Part shown: positions 1 through 11,292 of the stretch, piece by piece
How the letters are laid out: the number at the start of each line of letters is the position of its first letter
How positions within the stretch are numbered: the first letter of the stretch is position 1
NCBI GenBank assembly: GCA_020747045.1
Contig: JAGTJN010000014.1
Location: 1 to 64,000, forward strand
Source: Phaeosphaeria sp. MPI-PUGE-AT-0046c
Lineage: Eukaryota > Ascomycota > Dothideomycetes > Pleosporales > Phaeosphaeriaceae
Reading direction: 5' to 3'
Length of the DNA stretch: 64,000 nucleotides
The notes under the pieces: generated by a model
Told to the model about the DNA's origin: nothing
The model's input: the letters and a program-made list of their open reading frames with translations, nothing else
Database searches by the model: none
Position numbers and translations under genes: made by a program

Positions 1-16
1 GAGCGATGCTAACAAG

Positions 17-144
17 TGGGGATCCAGTGCCAGAACTGCCGTCGCGAGATTGTCAACACCAACAAGCAACAGCTGGCAGACCACGCCCTGACGCACCCGC
101 AGCCGGTTTGGACCAAGGAGAAGTGCTGGCCGAGCGACTTCTGA
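17..144 (+). CDS. 3' end of At2g23090-like zinc-finger protein (partial)
   Basis: Last exon of a gene that begins before the window. The frame ends at TGA 142-144 and encodes a Cys-x2-Cys ... His-x3-His finger (CQNC, then DHALTH), followed by a short tail ending WPSDF. This layout matches the small fungal/plant zf-Met2 (At2g23090-like) proteins of about 70-80 residues, in which an I-Q-C motif opens the finger. A stop codon lies in frame at 10-12, so the exon must start after it. Acceptors are AAG ending at 16 (keeps G-I-Q-C) or CAG ending at 27, which lies a better distance from the CTAAC-like branch site at 9-13. The molecular role of the family is not established; nucleic-acid or ribosome association is only inferred. 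Confidence 0.7.
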
Positions 145-413
145 GGCAGCAACCAAGGGCGCATGGGAAGGCGTGACATATGGCGGTGCATGAGGATCTG
201 CACCGGTGGTGGATGAGCGTGCACGTGCGCAAGCAGACGCATGGCTGGCAAGGCGAACACGGCGCATGATTTTTTGGCATGATGATAGAAATGATACCCC
301 GACACACCGAAAGCCTCGGCCACAAATGTCTGCATGCGTTGCCCGAATGGGACAATGCTAAAGCGAATCCTGTGTCTTCCCATACTGTGACCGTCCTCGT
401 GTTGCTTCAAGCA

Positions 414-698
414 TCAGATTCTCCACCTACCTCCATCTCCTTGATCGCCAAAGATAGGCAACACTATCAAGTACAACCAGGCAGCGATGACGACAGGAGT
501 CAGCACACAGCGATACTTCTTGTCAATGAGCGCATCGTACACCAAAAGTTGGAGAGCCAAAAACAACTGCTCTTTGCTTGGTCGTGTCGGGTCTGGCAGC
601 ATGTACGAGCCAAAGGAGTAAATTGCGCCAGAGAGCAGGAACGAAAAGACTATCCGGACGAGCCGGAGCAGAGATTGGACGACTATTCTCGGACCATG
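414..698 (-). CDS. Exon of a small membrane protein (incomplete model)
   Basis: An open exon of 95 codons ends at the stop 414-416. It encodes two hydrophobic segments: one around the start (LLRLVRIVFSFLLSGAIY) and one near the C-terminus (VLTPVVIAAWLYLIVLPIF). A charged loop with a PDPTRPSKEQ stretch lies between them. A stop codon directly precedes 698 in frame and is followed by a good acceptor (ACAATAG), so an upstream exon is required. An open stretch from an ATG at 943 with a GTTAGT donor near 807 is a candidate, but the phases do not join cleanly. A donor-like GTAGGT near the C-terminus means further exons are possible. I do not recognise the family. The gene converges on the zinc-finger gene at the window start. 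Confidence 0.45.
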   Translation of the reverse strand, partial: HGPRIVVQSLLRLVRIVFSFLLSGAIYSFGSYMLPDPTRPSKEQLFLALQLLVYDALIDKKYRCVLTPVVIAAWLYLIVLPIFGDQGDGGRWRI

Positions 699-2059
699 CT
701 ATTGTCTAGACGTAGAGCTGCACATGAACAAAGCCGATGCCCTCCGTCGTTGACATCATGCATATATCAAGTAACTGGGCGGCTTCTGAATTCTTGCGGG
801 TAGGATACTAACCAGGCTCGAGCGGAACTACGTATCTTCAAGACATTCACATGTATATGCAACCCAACGAACGCACCTCTTAGTCTCGAAAGAAGAAGGC
901 TGTCTTCCCTGTCATGCACCAATCGGGTACTACTGTTCCTCATTGGGTGATTGTGTCGCTAGCGTGTGATGCGCGTTGGTAAGAATTACTTCCAAGCTTT
1001 GGGGTCCCGAGACAAGGCGGGACCTCCAATAGAATTGGATTGAGAAGCTTAAGCCTACCCACTGGTTGGATCAGCACAGAGAAGATGTGTCTTCATGATG
1101 CTGGTGGCATCGGCGGCATCCGTGGCTCACTGCATGTCGATGGACTGCCATCTTGTGGATCTTGCATTATACTGTTGCCTTTGACGATGGTCAGACATAA
1201 TGTTGGCATCCTTCCCTATCTACCTGAGCCGGGGGTAACGTCAGAAGTCGCTCGTAGCCATGCCCGAATCCCCTCCCATTAAAGTCCACTAGTAAACCAC
1301 AGACTTCTGGCAGTTTCTTGACAGGCCACATCAGAGTCACCTTCAGGATGCCCCTCGACCGTCAGATCACAGAAGGATCAACATCACAAACGATGGTCTA
1401 TTATTCTTTCGCGGTGTCTTAGGCGCAGAGTTCCTTTTGTCGTAACTGGTACTGAGGGATTACGCAACGTTCTGTTCTCGCGCGCATATGATTCCTGCTG
1501 AAGAGATTATGGTCAAAATACCGTCCGCGAACAGAGAGAGTTGGAGCAGTGGGTCATGGTGCAACGGAGCATTATTTCTTGAGTCACAACATTCTTATCG
1601 ATCACGTCGAAAAGTTACGACCAACGCGCCCTAGTTACGGCATCAGTCGACCATATTCACGAAATCTATCGCATCCCAACACACGGGTCGCTAGAAATTG
1701 AGATTTATGCCTGTGGAGGCCGAAAGTAGATTATCTAGCTGTGCATGAGTGTGGGGGCAAAGTCAGCCCGACGATGCTTGTCAGGGGAGAACTATGGCTC
1801 ATGATAGGCCCCAGGCTGACGTACACAGCCACATACGATACTCGGGTCCAGCGGGCATTTAAGCAGACCAATCAATTTCTGCGTATAGCGGCCGTTAAGC
1901 CGAGTAAGGAAAAGAGCTTGAATCCTAGTATTACATGAATAAATTAATTTCCAGAGGTACCTGTTGTCAAACCTCGGGGGAGGCTTACATGCCCGAACAA
2001 AACGACTGTTACTCCACTTTCCCTCCCTTGATGGCACCCTGACTTCACTGGACAATACG
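699..2059. other. Intergenic, no gene recognised
   Basis: About 1.36 kb between the membrane-protein exon and the DUF6536 gene. Short open frames (for example 1040-1282) have no recognisable domain, no plausible splice partner and biased composition. The part up to about 945 may hold a 5' exon of the upstream minus-strand gene. Confidence 0.5.
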
Positions 2060-4330
2060 ATGGACGAAACCCGTCAGCACAATGCGCAGCTGCAGCCGTG
2101 CATAATTGAGGCTCCCGATGAAACTGGTACGAAGAGCAAGACGCGTACGGAGCGGCAAAAATGGAAAACATCTCTATACTGGTGGGTTGCTCTGGCATGT
2201 GCAGTTCTTCTGGTGAATATTGGACTCCTCGCGTCAGTGATTCGCGGGCGGGGTATAACAGTTGGAAATGGGTCAAAGATTGGCGTCATTTCCGAAGCAT
2301 CTTGCAAGTCCACAAAAAAAGCAGACATCGGTGCACATCTCATCATCAACATCTTAAGCTCCGCTCTTCTCGCTGCAAGTAATTATTGTATGCAATGTCT
2401 CTCCGCGCCGACTCGCTCCGAAGTAGACAAAGCACACCGCACAAACAATTGGCTGGACATTGGGATCCCGAGCTTCCACAATGTTTTATCATCCAGTCTT
2501 GGAAAGCGAAAGAAGTTTTACTGGTGGATGCTAGCATTGTCTTCGTTACCGTTACATCTTTGGTGAATATAGGCACTAAGCTACACATGAAATGCACATG
2601 CTGATGCGCAACAGCTACAATTCGGTAATTTACATGTCTCTTTCCGCGCAGACATATGCTGTAATCGAATTTGGACCGGAAACTAAGGCTGCAATCGAAA
2701 ACAACACTTATCATCCATCAAACCTCACGATGGACGGTTGGGGGATCGACAACCGGTTCTTCAATCATCAGATCTATGCGGACGCGTATAGAGCTGGACG
2801 TCTTCAGGAATTGAGCCTGCGCGAGTGTATTGATGCATACAGTACGGCTTTTCAGTCTACGAGAGGCAACGTCTTTCTTGTCGTGGACAAGAGCGTCATG
2901 CCGACTGGCGACGTAGCTGTGGTTTTCCCTAAAATCGATATCGACTCTCCTGGCACTTGTTCTGCCACGACCGGCACGGAATGGGTATACAAGCAGTTTA
3001 AATCCCGAGCAGGAAAATGTTTATCTCAAGAGACCGATCGATTCTTGCCAATGCTACAAGCCAACACGTCTACCTGGGCACCACTAAACGGCCATCCTGT
3101 AAAGCGATGTTTGAGCGAGCCTACTGGACAGAAATGCAAGCTAAACTTCAATGTTCCTCTCGCAATAGTAGTTATTGTCTTCAATGCTATCAAGGCTTTG
3201 ACTGTACTTGCAGCGATTATCGAGCTTAGAAACGACCCATTGCTGACAATCGGCGATGCGGCGGCTTCCTTTCTTGAGACACCTGATTCCCTTTCGGAGA
3301 ACATGTGCCTTATATCGCAAAAAGACATACATGGCACATCATCGCGTTTGGAATTGCAGAAGCCATTGGCGTACACGATTCAACGACCAACCTGGGCATC
3401 ATCGGTCAAGGAGGGGAAGCTCCACACGGTTTGGCTTTCGTCAGTAACGACCACACGACGCATAGATAATTACTGACCAAGGACAGGCTATTTACAGCAA
3501 TTGCTCTTCTCGCCAGTCTACTTGCCTGGGGCTATTCTTCAATTCGCGGCCAGAAGAATATCGACAGTGTGCTTCGCATCGGTCTCTCGAGCGCCGACCC
3601 TCGGACAATCATTCGCAGCACATACATATCGTCACACGGGTTTTCAGGGATCATACAGAACACATTATTGGCCAATGGTCCCCAAGTCATCTTATCCATG
3701 ATCTATTTCTCGTACAATGCGACAATCACATCTATGCTTGTCGCACACGAGTGGTCAGGCTTCTTTTCACGTTCCAAGAGCCTGAGGGTTTCAAATAATG
3801 TAAGTGGTCTTCAAAGAAGCACATACTTTCTCCAACTTCCATATCGCTATGCACTACCGTTACTTGCCTTCTCAGCACTGCTACAATGGCTGGCATCCCA
3901 GAGTCTTTCTGTCGTGTCTGTAGAATTATACAACATGTCTGGCGAACATGACCCTACGAAATGTACGCACGATAGGCAAATATTTGTACCAAGCGATCAG
4001 CGTTGGGAAATACGCTGCGGCAGCGATTTTGTTACCCTATCCTACTCACCTCTGGGCATTTTGCTCTCGCTCATCGTGATAATTCTTCTGAGCACGACGC
4101 TTTTCATCTTGGGCAGAAAGAAGCTTAGTTCTATGCCCGTGGTAGGGTCGTGTAGTGCAGCGATTGCAGCATCTTGCCATGCGGGGCCTTCTGAGCAGGT
4201 GCCGTGGGAGAAAAATTTAAAATGGGGCGCCCTCGCTCAACCTACCAACGCGAGGGGCTTCCATATAGGTCATTGTGGGCTCACAAGCAGTACTGTTGAG
4301 CGACCGGTTGCAGGTGCTTTCTATACCTAA
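2060..4330 (+). CDS. DUF6536 multi-pass membrane protein
   Basis: Model: 2060-2562, 2615-3439, 3487-4330 (phases close; 723 residues). After a charged cytosolic N-terminus comes a first membrane helix (WWVALACAVLLVNIGLL). The fungal DUF6536 signature follows: a C-K-S-T-K-KADIGAHL stretch, then NILSSALLAASNYCMQCL and the NWLDIGIPS motif. The C-terminal half has several more helices, the L-S-MIYFSYNA and QRSTYFLQLPYR motifs typical of this family, and the conserved tail with MPVVGSCSAAI and WG. Intron 1 (52 bases) uses GTGAAT; intron 2 (47 bases) uses GTCAGT with an ACTGACC branch site, and this is the only donor tried that keeps frame. The start is the first ATG in frame. Function is unknown; the family is large in filamentous ascomycetes and predicted to sit in the plasma membrane. 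Confidence 0.85.
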
Positions 4331-4570
4331 ACAGGAAGTGTGCGCTGGCGTTCGTTTGCATGACCCCGTTAGGCTGTTTTTATTGTAGTATGCTCTCTTT
4401 GGCTCTTGAGTAGGATTCGGCATGTATGGACAACTGCGTCTATCTAATACCGGCCTCTGGCGGGATCGCGATCCAATAAACTCTCGTGATAGCGACGCGA
4501 CATCATGTCAACATAAGTCGCGCGTAGTTGAATGAACATGGACAACATTACTTTACAAATCTATGACACG
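4331..4570. other. Short intergenic spacer
   Basis: Spacer between the DUF6536 gene and the phosphatase fragment. Nothing recognisable in it. Confidence 0.5.
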
Positions 4571-4709
4571 CTATTGATCAACAAATTGTTCCTTGGGCGA
4601 TTTGAACAATACTGAAAAATCCAAGACATTAGACTGTACAAAGTCCATGTTAAAATCATTGGCGTTTAGAATAGGAATATTTATATAGCCGGAATCGTCT
4701 TTATTCGCA
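4571..4709 (-). pseudogene. C-terminal fragment of a purple acid phosphatase
   Basis: The last ~45 codons read on the minus strand end in FSVLFKSPKEQFVDQ-stop, and align with the C-terminus of the intact purple acid phosphatase at 9629-11292 (SSVLFKSHKQRFVVQ-stop). Upstream similarity covers the SYG-x-I and LDAN-like stretch. Nucleotide similarity is also visible along roughly 4565-4690 against 9615-9780. Differences include several C-to-T or G-to-A changes and a nine-base gap. None of the metal-binding motifs is present and no upstream exons can be found, so this is a relic of a second phosphatase gene or of a partial duplication. Confidence 0.65.
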
Positions 4710-4986
4710 TCCCAGTGAAGGAGTTCTTTTGTTTGCGCATCCGCCAAACACCTTGGCCTATCTCTCACGACCAGCTCGACAAAAATAACACCTTTACATC
4801 ATACACACTATGCATGCAAGATCCCAGTCCGTCCTACCCATAGCTCCGGTTGCATGTTAATGGATTGCAGCAACCCGACCTCTTGACTGATCAAAGAAGA
4901 TATTGCACAAGTGTCATTCGCCTTTCAACCTGCCCCCATGTGCGGGCCACTCAGTCATGCTTCAGAAACGTAATACTTTATTCGCG

Positions 4987-6497
4987 TTACACTTTGACTT
5001 TTGAGATCTTCCAACCAGACACAACCCTCTTTTGGAATACGCCATTTGGATCGTATTTTGCCGCAACCTTGCGCATGAAGTCGACGTTCTTTTGTCCGTA
5101 GCTCTTGAGCGGATCCTGAGTTGAATCAACGTAATTTAAGTAACGCCAATCAACGTTGAGATCATTCGACACAGCAAAGGCTTCCAGGGTAGCTACGAAA
5201 GCCAGTAAGGTCTTTCGCATAATCGCATGATCTTCAGCGGTCAGCGTGGAGCCAATGATTGACCATAGAAGCGCGTTCTCTTTGACTTTATCAAGTCCCA
5301 ATACGTTGCCTCCGCGCTGCAACGAGTGTTGGGCAAACAAAGTTGGCATGGGCTGGAAGAGGCACGAGGTCGTGAAGTTTAGGGATGGTATCAGGGCTGT
5401 GAGCTGGCCGGCAAGCTTGTCGTGCAGCTGGCTAGCGTACTTGATGATCCTGACGTCGTTCTTGAAAGTGAGCGAAAACCAGTTCTGCCTAGTTATATGA
5501 GTCAGGAGAGGTGTCACTTTCATGTAGGAAGGCAGGGGACAACTTACTGCCGACCGCTTGGGAGGCTGTAACTAGCAGCCATACTGGCCATGCTGCTCTC
5601 TTTGAGATCCTCCAGAACTGCTGGTACCTGCTGAATCTTCTCAAATGTCGGTCCGTCAGCCGTGCCATTGGTGTTTGCGAACAGTTGGGTGACGAAAACA
5701 GCCGGTGCTGCAGCAGGATTGAAGTCGTAACTGAGCATGAAAGCAGCTTGTGGATCCTCATGGTTTTTGTTTGTGAAGTCGACCAGAATTTGTGCAAGAC
5801 TATCCCCTTCGCTTCTCATTGTAGCGCGGACACCTCCCCAAAGATTCTGTGCAGGAAACGCGTACATGTCAAAACGAGTGACGATGCCAAAGTTTCCTGA
5901 GCCGCCTTTTAGGGCAGTCCAGAGATCCGTATGAGAGGTGCTGTTTGCGTTGACAATTTCTCCACTTGCTAGGACAACTTCAAAATTAGCAACGTTGTCG
6001 CAGCCCATACCATAGCGACCAGCAAAGAATGAGTTTCCTCCACCAGTCAGAAAGCCGCCCACGCCAACGTTGCCATCACGCCCGCCAGTAACGCAAACTT
6101 GATGCTTTTGAAGCTCCTCGTAGACATTTACCCAACGTGACCCTGGCTGGATTGAAGCTAGCTTCAATTGATTGTTGTAGGTTACGTCTGTCATCTGGCC
6201 CAAGTCGATTGTAATACCTCCATGAACATCGTTGGAGCCTGGCCACTGAGTATGACCGCCGCTGCGAATCGCAAGAGAAGGAGAACTTTTGGCTTCTACG
6301 AGCACCTTAACAACGCGTGATACCTGCTCTGTTGTGCGTGGCTGGACGATGCAATTGGGTTGCAAGGGGGCGTTAGCTGCCCAGTAAGAGGCCTGGCGAT
6401 CTTGATAAGCGATAGATCCGGGGAAGAGGACCAGGTCCTGTAGACCTGCGGCAAGCAGCACGTCGCGCATGATTTTCGAGGTGAAGTAGGAGGCCAA
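4987..6497 (-). CDS. FAD-linked oxidoreductase, berberine-bridge-enzyme family
   Basis: Model: complement(4987-5488, 5548-6497), one 59-base intron with GTAAGT donor; 483 residues. The N-terminal half is an FAD-binding PCMH domain: the RSGGHTQWPG motif supplies the histidine that carries 8-alpha-linked FAD in this family. It is followed by GGFLTGGGNSFFAGRYGMGCDNV, where the Cys position used for a second covalent FAD link lies at or near GMGC. Another hallmark is LKGGSGNFGIVTRF. The C-terminus has the berberine-domain pattern with NYVDSTQDPLKSYG and KYDPNGVF. No convincing signal peptide is seen. Such enzymes oxidise sugars, alcohols or secondary-metabolite intermediates with O2; the substrate cannot be read from sequence, and no biosynthetic cluster surrounds the gene. 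A second ATG at codon 10 is an alternative start. Confidence 0.9.
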
Positions 6498-6799
6498 TGG
6501 AAGGTGCGAGTAAAAAGCGGCCCGCGGGCGCTATTTATGGGGTTGGGGCGACAAATTGGTACCACGAAAGATTCAGCCAGCTCGTATGCCTGACGGAATG
6601 GTCAGACGCAACCGGATTGCATATCTCCTGTCCTCGTTCGAATATGCTTGAAGTTTCATAGTTGCTATAATACACCGGCTAAAGTTACGTAGCAGATCAT
6701 TTTCGCAACATAATGTTGAGCGAGTGATGGCCGCTTTCGGCCTTTTCTGAAGCTTGCATGGCACTATATTTCCAGTTTGGCTCCTGACTCTTCTTGCTG

Positions 6800-6917
6800 C
6801 TGTAGTCTTTTCTGCTAGATGGTTGTCTGAAATTTCTATAATAAATGCACGAGTCTTTCCACTGACGGAACCATAATAGAAGGCTGGCCCAATTACAAGA
6901 GCATCAATGGACCGCAA
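6800..6917 (-). pseudogene. Possible flavodoxin-fold oxidoreductase fragment
   Basis: The minus strand encodes DALVIGPAFYYGSVSGKTRAFI, which resembles the FMN-phosphate-proximal stretch of NADPH-dependent FMN reductases and iron-sulfur flavoproteins (ADxxIxGSPVYFGSVSGQLKAFI). The frame then continues into sequence without similarity, and a stop lies immediately upstream. No start, signature loop or partner exon is found. I read it as a decayed fragment; a chance match is possible. Confidence 0.3.
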
Positions 6918-8440
6918 CTAGCATAGGACCATCCGTCATTGCGGCCTTGTGGCAATTTTTGATGTTTTCAAGCAGGTTACTCGTGTTTTTCAGTCCGAGA
7001 ACCATGATACCACATCCTGGAGGCCCATGATGGCGTGAACCAGCTGGTTACAATCATCCCTGCATTACATCCTGCAATCCACTCAAGAGCGAATGTGTTA
7101 TGGTGGTTCAAGTTTCGGTACCCTTGATTGTTCCTCATCTATCAATCCCGCACTAGAAGGCATTTTGTACGCATTCGATCGGAGGTTGGCATATTTTCAC
7201 GGTTGCATCGTCCCAGTAAAGCGGTTCCTGGGCCATGAGAGGATGTTGCACAACCTGAAGACCCTCGAAGCTCCCGCACTTGGAGTATGTGTCTTATGTA
7301 CTAGATCGGATCTAAACCGGTCATAGTCTTCGTGCATAGTTATGTAGCTCATTACATGGGCACCAGTGAGAGAGATCTGATAGATCGCAGGAAGCTTGTC
7401 CGAGTCAAACTCCCTGTAACAATGATAGCGATTTAACAACAGCTCATAGAAATATATAGTACACCATCGGATCCTGTCAAGCCGTCGGCGAGAAATCGTG
7501 ATCTAATCTCCAAAGAAAATGATGTATTGTCTTAGGCCTGCTTTGCTGAGACGATCTGTGTAACCGTTGAGGCAGAGCATGCCTCGCGATTCGTTCTCTT
7601 CTCTTAGCGTGTTTCGATGCGTCCAGCTCGATTGCGATCTCTGCTTGCATGTCACCACTCGGCCCCACTTTGCAAGTGCCATGTTCGCTCCCCCAGATGA
7701 TAGCCACTGACTTCAGGAACTATTCGTCAGCAATGATAACATAATAGAACGTCGGGAGCACTTTGTTTTCAGACAATTGCCTGTGGAGACCTTGCGTAGA
7801 GAAATGTTCGCGTGCAGCCCCCATCAGTACTTTTTCTTCCGGAGGTATTCGGTTGGAAAATTACAGCGACAGACCGCGAACTCCATGGGAATATTGGCGA
7901 GAAGAGCCCTCCGGGCGAACGCAATTTGTGGAAGCTACTCTAGCGTGTTTATTAGTCGTGCGCAAGGCAGCATGGCCAGCATACACTAGCACTTACTTGC
8001 TGCTAGCATCCACACCAGCAGTGAGCTACCTCATCCTTAAAGCGACGACCCTGCCATACGACAAGTCACACGATCAGCGAGATTCTTGACTCTCGAAGAC
8101 TGTCTCCAGGACTGAAACTGAATCTACTCGACTGCAGTTCTTCTGAGATCGAAGCCCACAAGCGATGTCTGTGCAGCATTCCAGTGGTCATGATCGTACG
8201 ACCTCGGAGCGTGACTGCACGCAGCTTAAAAAGCCGCACTGCTTTTATAATTTGACTGATCGACTCACCTTTTTCTCTTTCACATCTTACAAGACTTGTA
8301 CGATTGAATTCATCGCGCTGTCATTGACCCTTCTTCTCGTGATCACTTCATTGTTCAGTTGACTGAAAGTGTTTCATCCATCACTGCAACTGCCTCACAC
8401 CTAAGCGACACAACACTACACTTTCTAGCCCCTGTCCAGC
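6918..8440. other. Intergenic, no gene recognised
   Basis: 1.5 kb of low-complexity-free sequence with only short unconnected open frames. The last ~200 bases before the dehydrogenase ATG are T/C-rich with a TTTATAAT element near 8242-8250 and probably form its promoter and 5' leader. Confidence 0.45.
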
Positions 8441-9358
8441 ATGTCTTTCTCACCGGATAGGGACATCCCCAGTCTGATTGGGAAGGTCATCATCGTAACA
8501 GGCGGCAATAGCGGACTCGGCAAAGAATCGATCCTCCAATTCGCAAAGCACAAGCCGCATCGAATCATAATGGCAGCACGGTCGCAGAGCAGGGCGGAAG
8601 ACGCCATAAGACAGATCGAGACTGAAGTTCCTGGAGCGAAGATTGATTTCTTAGCCCTGGACCTTTCATCCTTCGATTCGATCAAGAAGGCTGCAGCGTC
8701 AGTCTTACAGCAATATAACCGCCTAGATGTGCTCCTCAACAACGCAGGGCTGTTTGGCGTTCCTCCCGGACTGACCGAAGATGGTTATGAGGTGCAGTTT
8801 GGCTCGAACCACATGGGCCCTGCGTTGTTCACACGACTCCTTCTCCCCCTGCTGGAGAAAACAGCCCAACTGCCTAACAGCGATGTGCGTGTGGTACAGC
8901 TCGGCTCCGACGGTTACCAGTTCGCTCCGCCAGGCGGCATTCTCTTCTCACGACTGAAGACCGAAATGGAAGATGTTTCTGGGCGTGCCCGCTACGCGCA
9001 GTCCAAGCTGGCGAATCTGTATTTCATCAAGGCTCTAGCAAAACGGTATCCGAAGATGATATGCGTGGCCCTCCATCCGGGCGTTGTCAATACTAGCATC
9101 TTGAACAGCACTCTGAGCAATTATCCCTCTCTATCATGGTTGTTCAAGATAGTCATGAAACTGTTCTTCACCGACGTACAGACTGGTGCACTCGGGCAGC
9201 TGTGGGCTGCGACGGGCCGTGCTGAAGAGTTGGAAACAGGAGCCTACTACACGCCCCTTAAAAAAAGAGTCCATGGAATTAAATTAGTCGATGATGAGGA
9301 TCTCGCTGAGGAATTGTGGAAATGGACCGAAGAACAGTTTCTCGCACATGGCTTGTAG
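8441..9358 (+). CDS. Short-chain dehydrogenase/reductase (WW-oxidoreductase/retinol-dehydrogenase type)
   Basis: Intronless, 305 residues. The Rossmann cofactor motif TGGNSGLG is at residues 20-27, and NNAG and the catalytic pair (Ser in LGSDG, then Y-A-Q-S-K) follow in the normal order. An R-S-x-S-R element after the second strand, and the absence of an acidic residue there, suggest NADP(H). The arrangement with an HPGVVNT motif and the long C-terminal part fits the fungal group annotated as retinol dehydrogenase or WW-domain oxidoreductase homologues, which lack any WW domain. The ATG is preceded by a pyrimidine-rich leader ending CCCTGTCCAGC. Substrate unknown. The gene is convergent with the purple acid phosphatase, with 270 bases between the two stop codons. 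Confidence 0.9.
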   Translation: MSFSPDRDIPSLIGKVIIVTGGNSGLGKESILQFAKHKPHRIIMAARSQSRAEDAIRQIETEVPGAKIDFLALDLSSFDSIKKAAASVLQQYNRLDVLLNNAGLFGVPPGLTEDGYEVQFGSNHMGPALFTRLLLPLLEKTAQLPNSDVRVVQLGSDGYQFAPPGGILFSRLKTEMEDVSGRARYAQSKLANLYFIKALAKRYPKMICVALHPGVVNTSILNSTLSNYPSLSWLFKIVMKLFFTDVQTGALGQLWAATGRAEELETGAYYTPLKKRVHGIKLVDDEDLAEELWKWTEEQFLAHGL

Positions 9359-9628
9359 GTCTAGTAGAACAAGATAGATGTAAGACTATTACATACTGGC
9401 CACGGTCTCACATTTGTGATCTGAAAGCCGGGATCATGAGCAATAGATTTTAACTGTCATTGGCTCTACGAATGTCGTATTGTGAGCCTCTAAATCCAGA
9501 TACTCTGTAGTTGCTTTGGCGATTGAATTTTGTTTCTTAGAATGCTGATAGTATTTCGTATTATACCCTTGAAGGGCCACAATGCTTCGTTATTTTGATA
9601 TGTATCACCTTCGCTAATCGACAATACG

Positions 9629-11292
9629 CTATTGAACAACAAATCGTTGCTTGTGCGACTTGAATAATACCGAAGAATCCAAGACATCCCCTGTGCTAGA
9701 CCGTATAAACTCCACTTTCAAGTTATTAGCATCAAGAAACGAAATCTTCCCATAGCTGAAGTCGTCCGCGTACGCGAAAACATTCGTCGTCGAATTGCCC
9801 CCCACACTGGTCAAGCCTTCAATGTTCCCTGCGCCTCCCGCGACGATGTACATGGGAGATTTGGGGTCGTTGAGTTTGGCTGGATCGGCAATGGAGTTGT
9901 TTACTGGCAGGAAACGCTGAGAGTTGTGTACGTGACCGAATATCGCAAGGTCGACGCCGTATTTGTATAGAAGTGGTTCAAAGGCAGCTTGACAAGCTGT
10001 ACATGGAGAACTACCCTTGGTTGTATACCAAGGACGATGGCCACCGACTATGACCCAAGGAGTCACAGTACGATCGACTGAGGCCAGGTCGGCGGCGAGG
10101 AAGTCCAGCTGTTGATTTGCAACACCGAATGGGCCTCCATTGAGACCTGCAGAGCCACCTGGTTCTGTTTCCAGTCAGCATATTTTGCATGGGAAACGAT
10201 CTTCGGAAGACCTACGATCAGGAGCGTTCAAAAAGTCGGTCTCGGTGTCAATCATAACGATATGCGCCATTCCGTATTCGAAGGAGTACCAGAATGGAGG
10301 ATTCGCAAGCGCAGCCGCCTTGTTGGCGTTGATCTTCGCCGTTTCATTCGCAGATGTTGATGCAAATGAAGTAGGCATCGTTGCTCCGAATCGGTTCATG
10401 AAATCAGTGAAGTTCTTCTGGCCCTCTGGACAAGCGAGCGTAAGGACCGGTATCTCCTGTACAAATATGGAGGGTTAGTGAACGTCATAACATCCGTGAT
10501 TATGGAAGTGAATACCTGACACGCAACTTCATGATTACCCGGACTTGCCATGTACAGTTTTCGTCCAGCAATGGGCGCAAGTTGCGCATAAAATTGCTCC
10601 AGAATCGCTTGAAAAGCGTTCTTGCCGTCGAGCAAATTTTTTGGTTTCTCGAACCAATCGTCCGCGTAAGCTAGATCTCCAGGGTGCAGAACAAATTCGT
10701 ATTCGTCGACTGTACGCGCAAGGTGATCGATGGTGGTATGGTTGAGGGATGGCTCAATCTGTGGAATGGTGTCGCGCTTGCTCTGGTCGCCCTTGATTGT
10801 GAAGCCATCGGCACCATAGACGCCGAGATCTGGGGTTGCGGTAATGGAGAATGGCGTCTTATCGCCTGGTAATCTAGGGCTAAAGAAACGGTCGACGGAT
10901 GAATTTCCAGACGAGATCTTGTAATAGTAAGTTGTAGCTGGTGTGAGGCCGGTCAAAAAGACTGTATTGGAATATGTGCGCGACGTCGGATATGTGACTG
11001 AGCTTGTCGAGCACTGTTTCGAAGTCAAGGCATCACTGGAAGTCCCGTATTCAACGCAAGATTGAGTGACTTTCTGGTAGGTGTTCCACCCGACAGAGAC
11101 AGCTTGCTGGGATTAGTGTCACACCCGCTTTCCACAGGATTTCTATAACAGCATACCGTTGAGTCCTTTAACAGCAAGACGTTGTTGTACTGGAGTGGTC
11201 TTGTCCTGTGGGATCGCAGGATAGCTCGCAGCTGCCCATACACCAACAGCTAGCAACGGAACAGCCTTCACCAAAGCCAGTATATCTCCCAT
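9629..11292 (-). CDS. Secreted purple acid phosphatase (metallophosphoesterase)
   Basis: Model: complement(9629-10164, 10216-10456, 10516-11102, 11157-11292); 499 residues, introns of 51-59 bases, all phases close. The first ~22 residues form a signal peptide (ALVKAVPLLAVGVWAAA). A fibronectin-like N-terminal domain carries SVGWNTYQ and TPATTYYYKISSG. The catalytic domain shows the family's five metal-ligand motifs in order: TPDLG, HPGDLAYADDW, PGNHE, VIVGGHRPWY and FGHVHN. Six or more N-x-S/T sites fit secretion. The enzyme releases phosphate from organic esters outside the cell, and in this family expression usually follows phosphate starvation. A C-terminal relic of a related gene lies 4.9 kb away at 4571-4709. 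Confidence 0.93.

Noticed and set aside
279..803. Plus-strand open frame of 174 codons
   Set aside because: It is antisense to the membrane-protein exon, has no domain, and mixed composition; the minus strand carries the better coding signal.
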